A stretch of 38,565 nt of DNA. It comes from Fructobacillus sp. CRL 2054. Its GTDB lineage: Bacteria; Bacillota; Bacilli; Lactobacillales; Lactobacillaceae. Position numbers and translations under genes: made by a program. Below are positions 14,536-23,376 of this stretch, one piece after another. Within the stretch, counting starts at the first letter, position 1. Every line of letters begins with the position of its first letter. The notes under the pieces are model-generated. The model worked only from the letters and a program-made list of their open reading frames with translations. It was not told the DNA's origin and searched no databases. The stretch lies in NCBI RefSeq assembly GCF_028764065.1, contig NZ_JACOFN010000014.1, positions 1 through 38,565 on the forward strand, read 5' to 3'.

Positions 14536-14600
14536 TTGAGGTCGTACTCAAGGATTTACCTAACGGGGGAGTTAGGTTTGTCTTTGACTACGACTTTTTT
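14536..14600 (+). promoter_or_regulatory. Structured leader/terminator, possible riboswitch, of antiporter gene
   Basis: TTGAG-GTCGTA-CTCAA (14536-14551) is a perfect small hairpin. Its loop GTCGTA is exactly complementary to TACGAC at 14589-14594, so a pseudoknot is possible. CCTAAC (14559-14564) pairs with GTTAGG (14571-14576). In the competing fold, GTCGTA and TCAAGG pair with TACGAC and CTTTGA to make one long hairpin that ends in six T residues, a terminator. The two folds exclude each other because CTCAA is used in both. It could be a cation-responsive switch or only the terminator of dus. No known riboswitch consensus fits by eye. Confidence 0.6.
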
Positions 14601-14623
14601 GTTTGGAAAAATAAGGAGAATTT

Positions 14624-15763
14624 ATGGCAGGTGTTGTCTTAGCAAGCATGCTCTTAGCAGCGTTATTTTTGGCCTGGTTAGTGGAACGAATCGGTTTGCC
14701 AGCGGTGGTCGGACAGATCGGTGCGGGATTGTTACTGGGACCAGCCGGTTGCCATTTTCTATCGGCGAACACGGTGACTGGCCACTGGGCTGAAATCGGG
14801 GTTTTATTGTTGATGTTCTTAGCAGGTATTGAGTCGGATTTGGACCTGTTGAAGAAGCACCTGAAGGCCTCCTTTTCCGTTGCCTTAGCTGGTGTCGTGA
14901 CACCCTTTACCGTTTTCTTTGTCTTCGGTCATTTGTTGGGCTATGGTAACGAGCAGGCTTTGCTCTGGGGTGTCCTGTTCTCGGCTACTTCGGTTTCGAT
15001 TACCGCCCAAATTTTGACGGAGTACAAGCAATTGAAGTCGGAAGCGGGATCAACGATCCTAGGGGCTGCTGTCATTGATGACATTCTGGCCGTTTTGATG
15101 TGGACGGTTTTTGAAGCGAGCTTTGGGGTTGGTGATACGAAACACTTGCCCTTAATCTGGACGGTGCTTGGGATGATTGCCTACCTGGTTGTTTTGTTAG
15201 GTGCGCTTAGTTGGGCCTTACCCCGGGTACTTCCTCTTTTAGCCAAGGTTCCTCAACCAGGACTCTTGTTAACCGTTGTCTTTGCTCTGATTCTCATCAC
15301 GGCTTACTTTGCTGAATTCGTGGGCCTATCAGGGGCGATTGTCGCTTTCCTAATTGGCTTAATCTTTAGCCGTCTGAAAGGGCGGGAAAGTATCGAGCAT
15401 GGCATGACCCTGGTAGGGAATGTTGTCTTTATTCCGATTTTCTTTGTAAATATTGGTCTGAAAGTCTCCTGGGATGGTCAGCAACAACACCTCTTCCTCA
15501 TTGTGATGTTGACTGTTTTGGCAATCCTAACGAAGTGGTTTGGCCCTGTTTTCGGTGCCCGCATCGTCGGGATGGACAAGAAGCCGGCTCACATTGTGGG
15601 GGTGGGGATGGTTTCTCGAGGCGAAATGGCCCTGGTGATTGCCGATCTGGCCTTGGCTGCCCATCTGCTAAAGCACGACATCTATGCGGCCATGGTACTG
15701 GTGATTCTCTTAACAACCATTTTTACACCAATTGTCTTAAAACCAATGTTGAAAAAGAACTAA
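14624..15763 (+). CDS. CPA2-type Na+(K+)/H+ antiporter
   Basis: A 379-residue membrane protein of about 12 helices with CPA2/NapA-like features: the PAVVGQIGAGLLLGP helix 2 region, LLMFLAGIESDLDLL, and the paired transport aspartates Asp152-Asp153 in AAVIDDILAVLMW. The DD pair is the mark of electrogenic Na+/H+ exchangers; KefC-type K+ exchangers usually have QD. There is no TrkA-N domain. It expels Na+ or imports protons to control pH and salt. The ATG is preceded by AAGGAG. It is transcribed alone behind a structured leader and ends at a strong terminator. Confidence 0.9.
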   Translation: MAGVVLASMLLAALFLAWLVERIGLPAVVGQIGAGLLLGPAGCHFLSANTVTGHWAEIGVLLLMFLAGIESDLDLLKKHLKASFSVALAGVVTPFTVFFVFGHLLGYGNEQALLWGVLFSATSVSITAQILTEYKQLKSEAGSTILGAAVIDDILAVLMWTVFEASFGVGDTKHLPLIWTVLGMIAYLVVLLGALSWALPRVLPLLAKVPQPGLLLTVVFALILITAYFAEFVGLSGAIVAFLIGLIFSRLKGRESIEHGMTLVGNVVFIPIFFVNIGLKVSWDGQQQHLFLIVMLTVLAILTKWFGPVFGARIVGMDKKPAHIVGVGMVSRGEMALVIADLALAAHLLKHDIYAAMVLVILLTTIFTPIVLKPMLKKN

Positions 15764-15771
15764 ATTCTTTC

Positions 15772-15799
15772 AAAAGTCGGGTAAAGGCCCGGCTTTTTT
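15772..15799 (+). terminator. Terminator after the antiporter gene
   Basis: AAAAGTCGGG (15772-15781), CCCGGCTTTT and further T to 15799. Confidence 0.9.
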
Positions 15800-15832
15800 G
15801 TTTGCTCGCAGAGGTTGCGGCTGGCATTCCTA

Positions 15833-15841
15833 TGCTATAAT
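15833..15841 (+). promoter_or_regulatory. Extended -10 promoter of murE, close to the start codon
   Basis: TG-C-TATAAT at 15833-15841. A transcript starting 6-8 bases further would begin at about 15847-15849, only two to four bases before the murE ATG. Confidence 0.7.
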
Positions 15842-15850
15842 AAAGGCACT

Positions 15851-17386
15851 ATGAAATTAACAGGAAAACAAGTGACGGCCCTCTTGCAGGACCACAATTT
15901 ATTGGTACAAGGTCCATCGATTGATGCCGACTTTGACTTCTTACACTACGATTCACGACAGGTCAAAGAAAAGACACTGTTCGTTGCTAAGGGTGCCTTT
16001 AAAGCCTCTTACTTGGACGGGGTGGAAGGCGTGACTGGAATGGTTGCCAGTGATGACTTCGGTCTGGATATTCCGCTCTGGTTGGTTAATGACACGCAGA
16101 AGGCCCTGGCGGTTTTGTCACAGGCTTTCTTCGATTACCCAGAAAAGAAGCTCTGGATTGGCGGCATTACTGGAACCAAGGGTAAGACGACGGCGGCCTA
16201 CTTCGCCTACAACATTTTGAAGGAAGAAACCGATGGGAAGACAGCGCTCTTTTCAACAGTTAACCGAATTGTTGGTCCCAAGCCAGAGGACAGCAAAAAG
16301 TCCGATTTGACGACACCAGAATCCTACGAACTTTATAAGGATATGGCTCGAGCAGTCGAAAAGGGGATGACCCACCTGGTGATGGAGGTTTCCTCACAGG
16401 CCTACTTGAAGAACCGTGTTTACGGCCTCCGTTACAATGTCGGTATCTTTTTGAATATCTCGCCTGATCACATTGGGCCAAACGAGCATCCTACTTTTGC
16501 CGATTATTTGGCACATAAGGAAATGTTGCTTGACCATTCAGACCAAGTAATTATTAACGCAGGGATGGACCACTTTGATGAGGTTTACCAGCGCGCTGCT
16601 TCAAAGCACGAAAACGTCTGGACTTACAACCGCGAGGGGGCAGCTAGTCAATTGCCTGATCTGAAGGACACTGTCGAATTCCACTCGGATAAGACGGAGC
16701 TTCACGATTCCTACTTCACGGTTGAAGACTGGGCGAAATTGCCTGCCTTTAAGGAATTAGCTGGTTCCTACCGTTTGAACTTACCTGGTGACTTCAACGA
16801 GGAAAACGCCACGGCAGCCTTGATGATGACAGCCCTTGCTGGTGCTCACCATGCTGCCATGAAGAAGGGCTTGGATGAAGTGACGATTCCTGGTCGTATG
16901 ATTTCAATGAGCCTCCCTGGTCATGGTGTAGCCTTTGTTGATTACGCTCACAACTACGCCTCTTTGAACGCACTCTTGGCCTTTGCCAAGGGGCAGTCAC
17001 CAAAGGGTGAGGTCATCGTTGTTTTGGGCGCTCCTGGAAACAAGGGGGTTTCGCGCCGACTCGACTTTGCCAAAGTCTTATCGAAGCAAGCTGACCAAGT
17101 CTTCTTGACGGCCGATGACCCGGCCTTTGAAAAGCCAGAGGACATCTGTCATACGATTGCGGATGCGATTACGAATCCGGAAGTCAAGATTCACTTCCAG
17201 ATGGACCGAATTACGGCCATTCGCGAAGCCATCGCTTTGGCCGGTCCTCATGACCTGGTTGTGGTGGCAGGTAAGGGTGAGGACCCTTATCAAAAGGTTA
17301 ACGGTGTCGATACACCATACATTGGTGACTTCCAAGCCGTGAAGAACTGTAAAACAGCACTCGAAGAAGGAAAGTTTACGGTCTAA
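15851..17386 (+). CDS. murE: UDP-MurNAc-tripeptide synthetase MurE, probably L-lysine-adding
   Basis: A 511-residue Mur ligase starting at MKLTGKQ. The in-frame TTG at 15815 lies upstream of the promoter -10 and is rejected. Domain 1 spans to about 100; the ATP loop is GTKGKTT (108-114); MEVSSQAYL and NISPDHIGPNEHPT lie in the central domain; GKGEDPYQ (about 473-480) lies in domain 3. The specificity motif at about 422-425 is DDPA, typical of L-lysine-adding enzymes, whereas meso-DAP enzymes have DNPR. It adds the third residue of the peptidoglycan stem peptide in the cytoplasm. coaBC follows one base after its stop. The mRNA may be almost leaderless. Confidence 0.93.
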   Translation: MKLTGKQVTALLQDHNLLVQGPSIDADFDFLHYDSRQVKEKTLFVAKGAFKASYLDGVEGVTGMVASDDFGLDIPLWLVNDTQKALAVLSQAFFDYPEKKLWIGGITGTKGKTTAAYFAYNILKEETDGKTALFSTVNRIVGPKPEDSKKSDLTTPESYELYKDMARAVEKGMTHLVMEVSSQAYLKNRVYGLRYNVGIFLNISPDHIGPNEHPTFADYLAHKEMLLDHSDQVIINAGMDHFDEVYQRAASKHENVWTYNREGAASQLPDLKDTVEFHSDKTELHDSYFTVEDWAKLPAFKELAGSYRLNLPGDFNEENATAALMMTALAGAHHAAMKKGLDEVTIPGRMISMSLPGHGVAFVDYAHNYASLNALLAFAKGQSPKGEVIVVLGAPGNKGVSRRLDFAKVLSKQADQVFLTADDPAFEKPEDICHTIADAITNPEVKIHFQMDRITAIREAIALAGPHDLVVVAGKGEDPYQKVNGVDTPYIGDFQAVKNCKTALEEGKFTV

Positions 17387-17387
17387 T

Positions 17388-18635
17388 ATGAGCGGAGCAT
17401 TAGCAGAAAAAAACATATTGTTAGCTGTGACAGGTGGCATTGCCGCCTATAAAGCAGCCGAACTCTCTCGCCAGTATGTGAAGGCGGGAGCCAATGTCAA
17501 AGTCGTGATGACGCAGACCGCGGAATCCTTCATTCCTGCTAAGACGCTGGGGATTTTGTCGAAGCAGGCCGTGTTAACGGATGGGGACCGAGACGGGTCA
17601 GCTTCCGTGGAACACGTAGCTTGGGGACGCTGGGCCGATGCCATTGTTTTAGCACCAGCCACGGCCAATACCTTAGCCAAGGTAGCTAATGGTCTGGCTG
17701 ATAATGTTTTAACAGAAACGCTTTTGGCTTCAAACGCCGCTGTTAAAATCATGGCACCGGCCATGAATGATCAGATGTGGCACAATCCTGCAACGCAGCG
17801 GAACTTGCAGACATTGCAGGGCGATGGTTGGACGATGATTGAACCAGCGACTGGTTTCTTAGCAGAAGGCTACGAAGCTAAGGGCCGTTTGGCTCAGTTG
17901 GAAACGATTATTTTGACTACTGAGCAAGCGCTGTTCGATGGTCAAACAGACGGGCAACGGGATGCCTTTGATAATCAACCCTTAAAGGGTCGTCGCGTTG
18001 TCGTTACCGCCGGTGGGACGAAAGAGCCCATTGACCCTGTCCGCTTCTTGACCAACCGTTCATCTGGAAAGATGGGCTATGCTTTAGCAGAAGCAGCGCT
18101 TGCTGCGGGTGCGGAAGTGACTTTGATAGCCGCGACAAAGCGGGACTGTTCAAAAGCCATCCACTTAGTGCTCGCGCCATCTGCCAAGGAAATGCTGACT
18201 GCCGTCGAAGAGGCAATGACTGATGCGGACGCCTTTATCGGCGCGGCGGCGGTTTCGGACTTTGCATTGGCGAAACCCTTTGATAAGAAGGTGAAGAAGA
18301 CGAGTCCGGACGCTCATTTCACACTTGATTTGGTTCAAAACCCAGATATCTTAAAGACGGTGGGACAGAATAAAAAGTCGGGTCAGGTTGTGATTGGCTT
18401 TGCGGCTGAAACGAACGATTTGCTACAAAACGCGGAGCGCAAGTTGAAGTCCAAGCAGGCCGATATGATTGTCGCTAACGATGTTTTGGCACCGGCGGCA
18501 GGCTTCGATAAGGACACTAACCAGGTGACGCTTATTCAGGCCAATCAGGTACCAATCGAGATTGGACCGAAATCAAAATCAGCGATTGCAGCAGACATTA
18601 TTCACCAGCTAGTCACCATACTAGATGGCCAGTAA
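17388..18635 (+). CDS. coaBC: Bifunctional CoaBC (PPC synthetase / PPC decarboxylase)
   Basis: A 415-residue protein. Residues about 8-190 form the FMN-dependent decarboxylase CoaC, with AVTGGIAAYKAAE, APATANTLAKVANG and the PAMNDQMW substrate clamp. Residues about 200-410 form the synthetase CoaB, with VTAGGTKEPIDPVRFLTN, RSSGKMGYALAEAAL and IGFAAETND. Together they convert 4'-phosphopantothenate plus Cys to 4'-phosphopantetheine on the coenzyme A route. The start lies one base after the murE stop with only a weak ribosome binding site, so translation is probably coupled. The two products share no pathway, so the pairing is likely an expression convenience. Confidence 0.94.
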   Translation: MSGALAEKNILLAVTGGIAAYKAAELSRQYVKAGANVKVVMTQTAESFIPAKTLGILSKQAVLTDGDRDGSASVEHVAWGRWADAIVLAPATANTLAKVANGLADNVLTETLLASNAAVKIMAPAMNDQMWHNPATQRNLQTLQGDGWTMIEPATGFLAEGYEAKGRLAQLETIILTTEQALFDGQTDGQRDAFDNQPLKGRRVVVTAGGTKEPIDPVRFLTNRSSGKMGYALAEAALAAGAEVTLIAATKRDCSKAIHLVLAPSAKEMLTAVEEAMTDADAFIGAAAVSDFALAKPFDKKVKKTSPDAHFTLDLVQNPDILKTVGQNKKSGQVVIGFAAETNDLLQNAERKLKSKQADMIVANDVLAPAAGFDKDTNQVTLIQANQVPIEIGPKSKSAIAADIIHQLVTILDGQ

Positions 18636-18638
18636 TTG

Positions 18639-18647
18639 TGGTATAAT
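18639..18647 (+). promoter_or_regulatory. Extended -10 promoter of the small gene before argS
   Basis: TG-G-TATAAT (18639-18647) directly after the coaBC stop codon. No good -35. It is the nearest promoter that I can see for the argS T-box transcript. Confidence 0.7.
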
Positions 18648-18676
18648 ATGTACCTAATAAGGAATCGGAGGTTTTC

Positions 18677-18925
18677 ATGGCAAAGACAGACGAAGAACAA
18701 GCAGCTAAGTACCATGTAGGGGATGTCTTGTTGGCACCCGCTTATGGCAACTTGGAAAAGCCTTTCACTGGAAAAGTCGAGAAGGTTTACGACAACGCTT
18801 TGCTTGTCGAAATCATCGAAAACGATCCAGCTGATCAACCAGCTGTTAACGAAATGAATCACCGTGGTGTGGTGAGAATGGCAGACGTTGAAGTCATTCA
18901 AGAAGCACCAGCTGAAAAAGAATAG
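18677..18925 (+). CDS. Small DUF2187-like protein
   Basis: An 82-residue acidic protein with a good ribosome binding site (CGGAGG). The core (KYHVGDVLLAPAYG, FTGKVEKVYDNALLVEI, HRGVVRMADVEVI) looks like a small beta-barrel of the DUF2187/KOW kind known from Bacillus and lactobacilli; function is not known. The tail EAPAEKE ends on a TAG whose last base is already part of the argS T-box stem I. It is therefore the likely first cistron of the argS transcript. Confidence 0.6.
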   Translation: MAKTDEEQAAKYHVGDVLLAPAYGNLEKPFTGKVEKVYDNALLVEIIENDPADQPAVNEMNHRGVVRMADVEVIQEAPAEKE

Positions 18926-19120
18926 AAAAAGAAGAAGGCAGGATTGTAAGAATTCAGTGACTCTGGTGCTAGTGTGAGCCAGAGCTTACCCCTGACCCGC
19001 GCCGCTTTTTCTTTTGTACAAGTGAATCAAACAAAAGTGGTTGGCCTAGCCGACTATTAGAGTGGTACCGCGGGCAGGGCTCGTCTCTTCAGATGATATG
19101 TAGAGATGAGTCCTGTTTTT
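18925..19120 (+). promoter_or_regulatory. T-box riboswitch, arginine, upstream of argS
   Basis: Stem I: GAAAAAG (18925-18931) with CTTTTTC (19005-19011), CAGG (18939-18942) with CCTG (18991-18994), and GTAAG (18946-18950) with CTTAC (18985-18989). The T-box sequence TGGTACCGCG is at 19063-19072. The terminator pairs CAGGGCTCGTCTCT (19075-19088) with AGAGATGAGTCCTG (19102-19115), then five T. CGC (18998-19000) followed by G lies in the specifier-side loop and fits an Arg codon. Uncharged tRNA-Arg should favour readthrough into argS. Stem I starts on the last base of the preceding stop codon. Confidence 0.92.
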
Positions 19121-19142
19121 GAAGATTAAGAGGATAAACAAT

Positions 19143-20834
19143 ATGGCAGAAAAGCAAGCAGTTGTATCAGCCTTAAAGGCTGTGCTCCCCGAATTAAGTG
19201 AAGAAGAAATCGCAAGCAAGGTGGAAGCGCCTAAGGATTCCAAGATGGGTGACTTGGCTTTCCCAACCTTTACTTTGGCAAAGGTTTTGCGTAAGGCACC
19301 TCAGATGATTGCCGCAGACATCGTCGAAAAGATTAACCAAGACGGCTTTGAAAAAGTCGTTGCAACGGGCCCATACGTTAACTTCTTCTTGGATAAGAAG
19401 GAAGTGACAGCCGAAACCTTGAAGAAGGTTTTGAAGGCCGGTATGAACTACGGTGAAAACTCAGATGGTGAAGGAAAGAATATCGCTTTGGATATGTCTT
19501 CACCAAACATTGCCAAGCCAATGTCGATGGGGCACCTTCGTTCAACGGTAATTGGAAACGCCTTGGCTAACTTGTCAGCTAAGAACGGCTACAAGCCAGT
19601 TAAGATTAACCACCTGGGTGACTGGGGAACACAGTTTGGTAAGTTGATTTACGCTTACAAGACTTGGGGTTCAGAGGCTGAGGTGAAGGCTGACCCAATC
19701 GCGACTTTGCTAAAGTACTACGTGGAATTCCACGAAAAGGCGAAGGAAAACCCAGCTTTGGACGATGAAGGGCGTGCCTGGTTCAAGAAGTTGGAAGACG
19801 GTGACCCTGAAGCCCACAAGCTTTGGTCATGGTTCCGTGAAGAATCATTGAAGGAATTCACTGAAATTTACGACCGTTTGGGCATTACCTTTGATTCATT
19901 TAACGGTGAAGCCTTCTACAACGATAAGATGGACCGTGTTGTTAAGGCCTTGGAAGACAAGAACCTTTTGCAAGAATCACAGGGTGCCCAAATCGTTGAC
20001 CTTTCACCAATCAACGAAAACTTGACGCCAGCCATGATCAAGCGTTCTGATGGGGCAACCTTGTACATGACCCGTGATTTGGCGGCTGCCATGTACCGTA
20101 AGGATACCTATGACTTTGCCAAGTCACTTTACGTGGTTGGTGGGGAACAACGCGAGCACTTCCAACAGTTGAAGGCTGTTTTGACTCTCTTGGACTTGCC
20201 ATGGGCTGATGACGTTGAGCACATTCCATTCGGTTTGATTACTTTTAACGGTAAGAAGATGTCAACTCGAAAGGGTGACGTGGTCTTGTTGAAGGATGTC
20301 TTGGATGATGCCCACGAATTGGCATTGAAGCAAATCGAAGAAAAGAACCCAACCTTGGCAAACAAGGAACAGGTGGCCGAAGAAGTTGGTGCCGGTGCGG
20401 TTGTCTTCCACGATTTGATGAACGATCGTACGAACAACTTTGATTTCAATATCGCCGAAGTTGTCCGCTTTGAAGGGGATACTGGACCTTACGTTCAATA
20501 CACCAACGCCCGTGCGCAATCAATCTTGCGTAAGGCAGGGGTCGCTGTTGATACCGAAAACATCACCCTTGATGATGCCGCTACTTGGGACATCATCACC
20601 GCCTTGAACGCCTTCCCAGATACAGTTCGTCGAGCCTTTGCGCACCGCGAACCATCTGTCATCGCTAAGTATGCTTTGGGATTAGCCCGTGCCTTTAACA
20701 AGTACTACGCTAATTCAAAGATTTTGGCTGATGATGAAAACAAGAACGGTCGTTTGGCATTAGTTGCCGCCGTATCTGAAACATTGACAGTATCCTTGTC
20801 AATTTTGGGTGTGAAAGCACCAAAGGAAATGTAA
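19143..20834 (+). CDS. argS: Arginyl-tRNA synthetase
   Basis: A 563-residue class Ia enzyme, start at MAEKQAV chosen for AGAGGA 7 bases upstream. An earlier in-frame ATG at 19119 lies on the terminator edge of the T-box. Features are an N-terminal Add1 domain (1 to about 110), the HIGH-equivalent SMGH in SPNIAKPMSMGHLRST, the KMSKS-equivalent KKMSTRKGD, and a C-terminal DALR-type anticodon domain (RAQSILRKAG to the end). It charges tRNA-Arg. Under T-box control. No clear terminator separates it from the PBP gene; only a weak hairpin (GAAATG-TAAG-CATTTC) spans its stop codon. Confidence 0.97.
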   Translation: MAEKQAVVSALKAVLPELSEEEIASKVEAPKDSKMGDLAFPTFTLAKVLRKAPQMIAADIVEKINQDGFEKVVATGPYVNFFLDKKEVTAETLKKVLKAGMNYGENSDGEGKNIALDMSSPNIAKPMSMGHLRSTVIGNALANLSAKNGYKPVKINHLGDWGTQFGKLIYAYKTWGSEAEVKADPIATLLKYYVEFHEKAKENPALDDEGRAWFKKLEDGDPEAHKLWSWFREESLKEFTEIYDRLGITFDSFNGEAFYNDKMDRVVKALEDKNLLQESQGAQIVDLSPINENLTPAMIKRSDGATLYMTRDLAAAMYRKDTYDFAKSLYVVGGEQREHFQQLKAVLTLLDLPWADDVEHIPFGLITFNGKKMSTRKGDVVLLKDVLDDAHELALKQIEEKNPTLANKEQVAEEVGAGAVVFHDLMNDRTNNFDFNIAEVVRFEGDTGPYVQYTNARAQSILRKAGVAVDTENITLDDAATWDIITALNAFPDTVRRAFAHREPSVIAKYALGLARAFNKYYANSKILADDENKNGRLALVAAVSETLTVSLSILGVKAPKEM

Positions 20835-20896
20835 GCATTTCATTTCCTGCTTGAGTTTTTAATGCTATTTCGGCCACTTGGCTGTAAGGAATACAA

Positions 20897-22972
20897 ATGA
20901 AAACGAATATTTCAATGAAACACACAGCCTTTTGGCAAAAAGTCTCGCCAATCTGGAATCGCTATCAGTTGGGGCGCTTGATTATTTTAATCTTCATGAC
21001 GATCTTCTTAGCGGCTTCGGCCTACGGGATTGTGAATGCAAAGACGGCACACGTTTCGTCTTTGCAGAGTTCGCTATCACAAACGACCGATGTTTATGAT
21101 AATTCTGGGAACAAAGCTGGTTCCTTGTACTCACAAAAGGGAACTTATGTGAAGTACAACCAGATTTCACCATCGATGAAAAACGCCGTTCTTTCCATTG
21201 AGGACCGTAACTTTTATAAGGAACACGGTTTCTCATTCAAAGGACTCGCCCGTGCGGCCTTCTTGCTCTTTAAGAACAAGCTAACGGGATCGGATACGAT
21301 TTCTGGTGGTGGTTCAACACTGACTCAGCAGTTGGTAAAGAACGCTTACCTAACTCAGGAACAGACTTTTACACGAAAGTTTAAGGAAATCTTCCTATCC
21401 GTTCAGGTTGAAAAAACTTATTCTAAGAACGACATCATCACGATGTATTTGAACAACGCTTGGTTTGGTCACGGTGTCTGGGGTGTTGAAGATGCTTCCG
21501 AGAAGTACTTCGGTATCCATGCTTCCGAATTGAACACGGAGCAGGCGGCAACCTTAGCTGGTATGTTAACTAATCCTTCAGGCTTTAACCCAATCGACAA
21601 CCCAACCCGTTCAAAGTCACGTCGTAACTTGGTTATCCAAACGATGTATGAGAATAAGAAGATTTCCTACAGTGAAGCAAAGGCCGCAAAGGCCACTAAC
21701 ATCACGTTGAAGGACAATTATTCTGGTGATGAATCTTACCGTTACCCATGGTACTTTGATTCAGTCATTAATGAAGCCATTAATACCTATGGTTTGACTG
21801 AAAAAGACATCATGAACAAGGGCTATAAGATTTACACGACCTTGAACCAAAAGGATCAGCAAAATCTTCAAAATGATTATGAGAAGAACGCACTCTTCGG
21901 TAATCAAAACGAGGCCCAGGCCGCAACGATTGTGCTGAATGCCAAAACGGGTGGTGTTCGAGCCGTTGTCGGCGGTCGTGAAACGACCCACACATACCGT
22001 GGCTTTAACCGGGCAACGCAGTCACAGTTGCAACCAGGTTCCATCATCAAACCCTTGGTTGTTTATACGCCAGCACTTCTTGACGGCTACTCGATTAATT
22101 CGACACTGCCAAACAAGAAGATGAACTTCGGTACGAACAACTACTCACCAAACAACGCCTTGAACGTTCAAACGGGTGATGTGAAGATGTACGAAGCCTT
22201 GGAGCATTCCTACAACATCCCAGCGGTTTACTTGCTTGATAAGTTGGGTGTTAACACCGGCTATTCTTGGGGTAAGAAGTTCGGATTGCCTCTGGTTTCA
22301 TCCGATAAGAACTACGCGCTTGCCCTTGGTGGTTTGACCAAGGGGGTTTCCCCACAGCAAATGGCATCGGCTTACACGACTTTTGCAAACGGTGGAAAGA
22401 TGTCTGAAGCCCACTACATTACCAAGATTGTTGATTCGACGGGTAAGACGATTGTGGCTAAGCCAAAGACGAAGCAGACACAGTTGATTTCGAAGTCCGT
22501 TGCTGACAAGATGACCAAGATGATGCTTGGTACTTATACTAATGGAACTGGAAAGGGTGCAACGCCATCTGGTTATACCATTGCGGGTAAGACCGGTACG
22601 ACGGAAAATCCAAACTCAACCAACAACTCGAACTCATCGAAGGATTCGTGGGCGGTTGCCTATACCAACGATGTTGTCCAAGTTTCTTGGGAAGGTCTGG
22701 AAGGTAACACAACTAGTTCATTGCCAATTGGTTTGATGGCCACGATTGGTAACTTGGTCAAGACTTCGATGGGACAGATTTTGCCAAATACGGAGGAGAC
22801 CTCCTTCACCGTAACCGATGCAAATAAATCAACATCAACGTCGTCCAAGTCATCATCAAGTTCTTCAAGCTCTTGGGCAAACAACGCCGTCGATAATATC
22901 TCAGACGGAATTAACACAACGGTTGCCGGCGCTAATAAAGTGTGGGATACTGTTACTGGATGGTTCTCTTAG
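20897..22972 (+). CDS. Class A penicillin-binding protein (PBP1A type)
   Basis: A 691-residue bifunctional cell-wall synthase. One membrane anchor lies at about 27-48. The glycosyltransferase 51 domain follows, with catalytic Glu102 in SIEDRNFYKEHG and with GGGSTLTQQLVKN. The transpeptidase has SIIK (Ser382, Lys385), SYN (438-440) and KTG (565-567). The C terminus carries a Ser-rich stretch (about 645-657) and a short helical tail. It polymerises lipid II and cross-links peptides outside the membrane. The ribosome binding site is TAAGGAA. It is probably cotranscribed with yheA 39 bases downstream, and perhaps with argS. Confidence 0.95.
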   Translation: MKTNISMKHTAFWQKVSPIWNRYQLGRLIILIFMTIFLAASAYGIVNAKTAHVSSLQSSLSQTTDVYDNSGNKAGSLYSQKGTYVKYNQISPSMKNAVLSIEDRNFYKEHGFSFKGLARAAFLLFKNKLTGSDTISGGGSTLTQQLVKNAYLTQEQTFTRKFKEIFLSVQVEKTYSKNDIITMYLNNAWFGHGVWGVEDASEKYFGIHASELNTEQAATLAGMLTNPSGFNPIDNPTRSKSRRNLVIQTMYENKKISYSEAKAAKATNITLKDNYSGDESYRYPWYFDSVINEAINTYGLTEKDIMNKGYKIYTTLNQKDQQNLQNDYEKNALFGNQNEAQAATIVLNAKTGGVRAVVGGRETTHTYRGFNRATQSQLQPGSIIKPLVVYTPALLDGYSINSTLPNKKMNFGTNNYSPNNALNVQTGDVKMYEALEHSYNIPAVYLLDKLGVNTGYSWGKKFGLPLVSSDKNYALALGGLTKGVSPQQMASAYTTFANGGKMSEAHYITKIVDSTGKTIVAKPKTKQTQLISKSVADKMTKMMLGTYTNGTGKGATPSGYTIAGKTGTTENPNSTNNSNSSKDSWAVAYTNDVVQVSWEGLEGNTTSSLPIGLMATIGNLVKTSMGQILPNTEETSFTVTDANKSTSTSSKSSSSSSSSWANNAVDNISDGINTTVAGANKVWDTVTGWFS

Positions 22973-23011
22973 AATAAAGGGGCCGTTTGTAGAAAAGGAA
23001 GGATCGATTAC

Positions 23012-23368
23012 ATGTCAGTAAATATTTACGATAACGCCAACGAAATGGCAAAGGTTTTGACTCAAACAGAGCAATATCAAGCATGGGAAACTGCTTTTAA
23101 CGCGGTTCAAGACGACGAAAAGTCAAAGGATCTCTTTAAGAAGTTCCAAACGATTCAAATGACTGTACAACAAATGATGCAGGCACAAAAGACTCCTACT
23201 TCTGAACAAGAAAAGGAATGGGACGAAACTGCTAAGGAAGTACAGGCCGACGAAAAGATTAAGAATTTGATGTCAGCTGAACAAGTGTTGAATACTTTGT
23301 TGGGTGAAGTAAACGACATCGTGACAAAGCCTGTTTCAGAGAGCTACGCAGCTGCTCACAAGGCCTAA
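23012..23368 (+). CDS. yheA: UPF0342 (YheA/YmcA-like) helical protein
   Basis: A 118-residue all-helical protein matching the UPF0342/DUF964 pattern: NIYDNANEMAKVLTQTEQYQ at the start, QTIQMTVQQMMQAQKTPTSE in the middle, and LLGEVNDIVTKPVSE near the end. It belongs to the YlbF/YmcA superfamily; some relatives form the Y-complex that steers RNA processing, but for YheA itself no role is established. Good ribosome binding site (AAAGGAAGG). A strong terminator follows. Confidence 0.82.
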   Translation: MSVNIYDNANEMAKVLTQTEQYQAWETAFNAVQDDEKSKDLFKKFQTIQMTVQQMMQAQKTPTSEQEKEWDETAKEVQADEKIKNLMSAEQVLNTLLGEVNDIVTKPVSESYAAAHKA

Positions 23369-23376
23369 GGTCAAAT

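Noticed and set aside
20129-20449. 106-codon minus-strand frame opposite argS
   Set aside because: It is a shadow of the argS gene, as are the other antisense frames in lexA, tsf, glyS and the PBP gene.
22833-22875. Ser-rich low-complexity stretch in the PBP as a sign of frameshift
   Set aside because: The frame continues into a plausible helical tail and class A PBPs of this group commonly have Ser-rich C termini.
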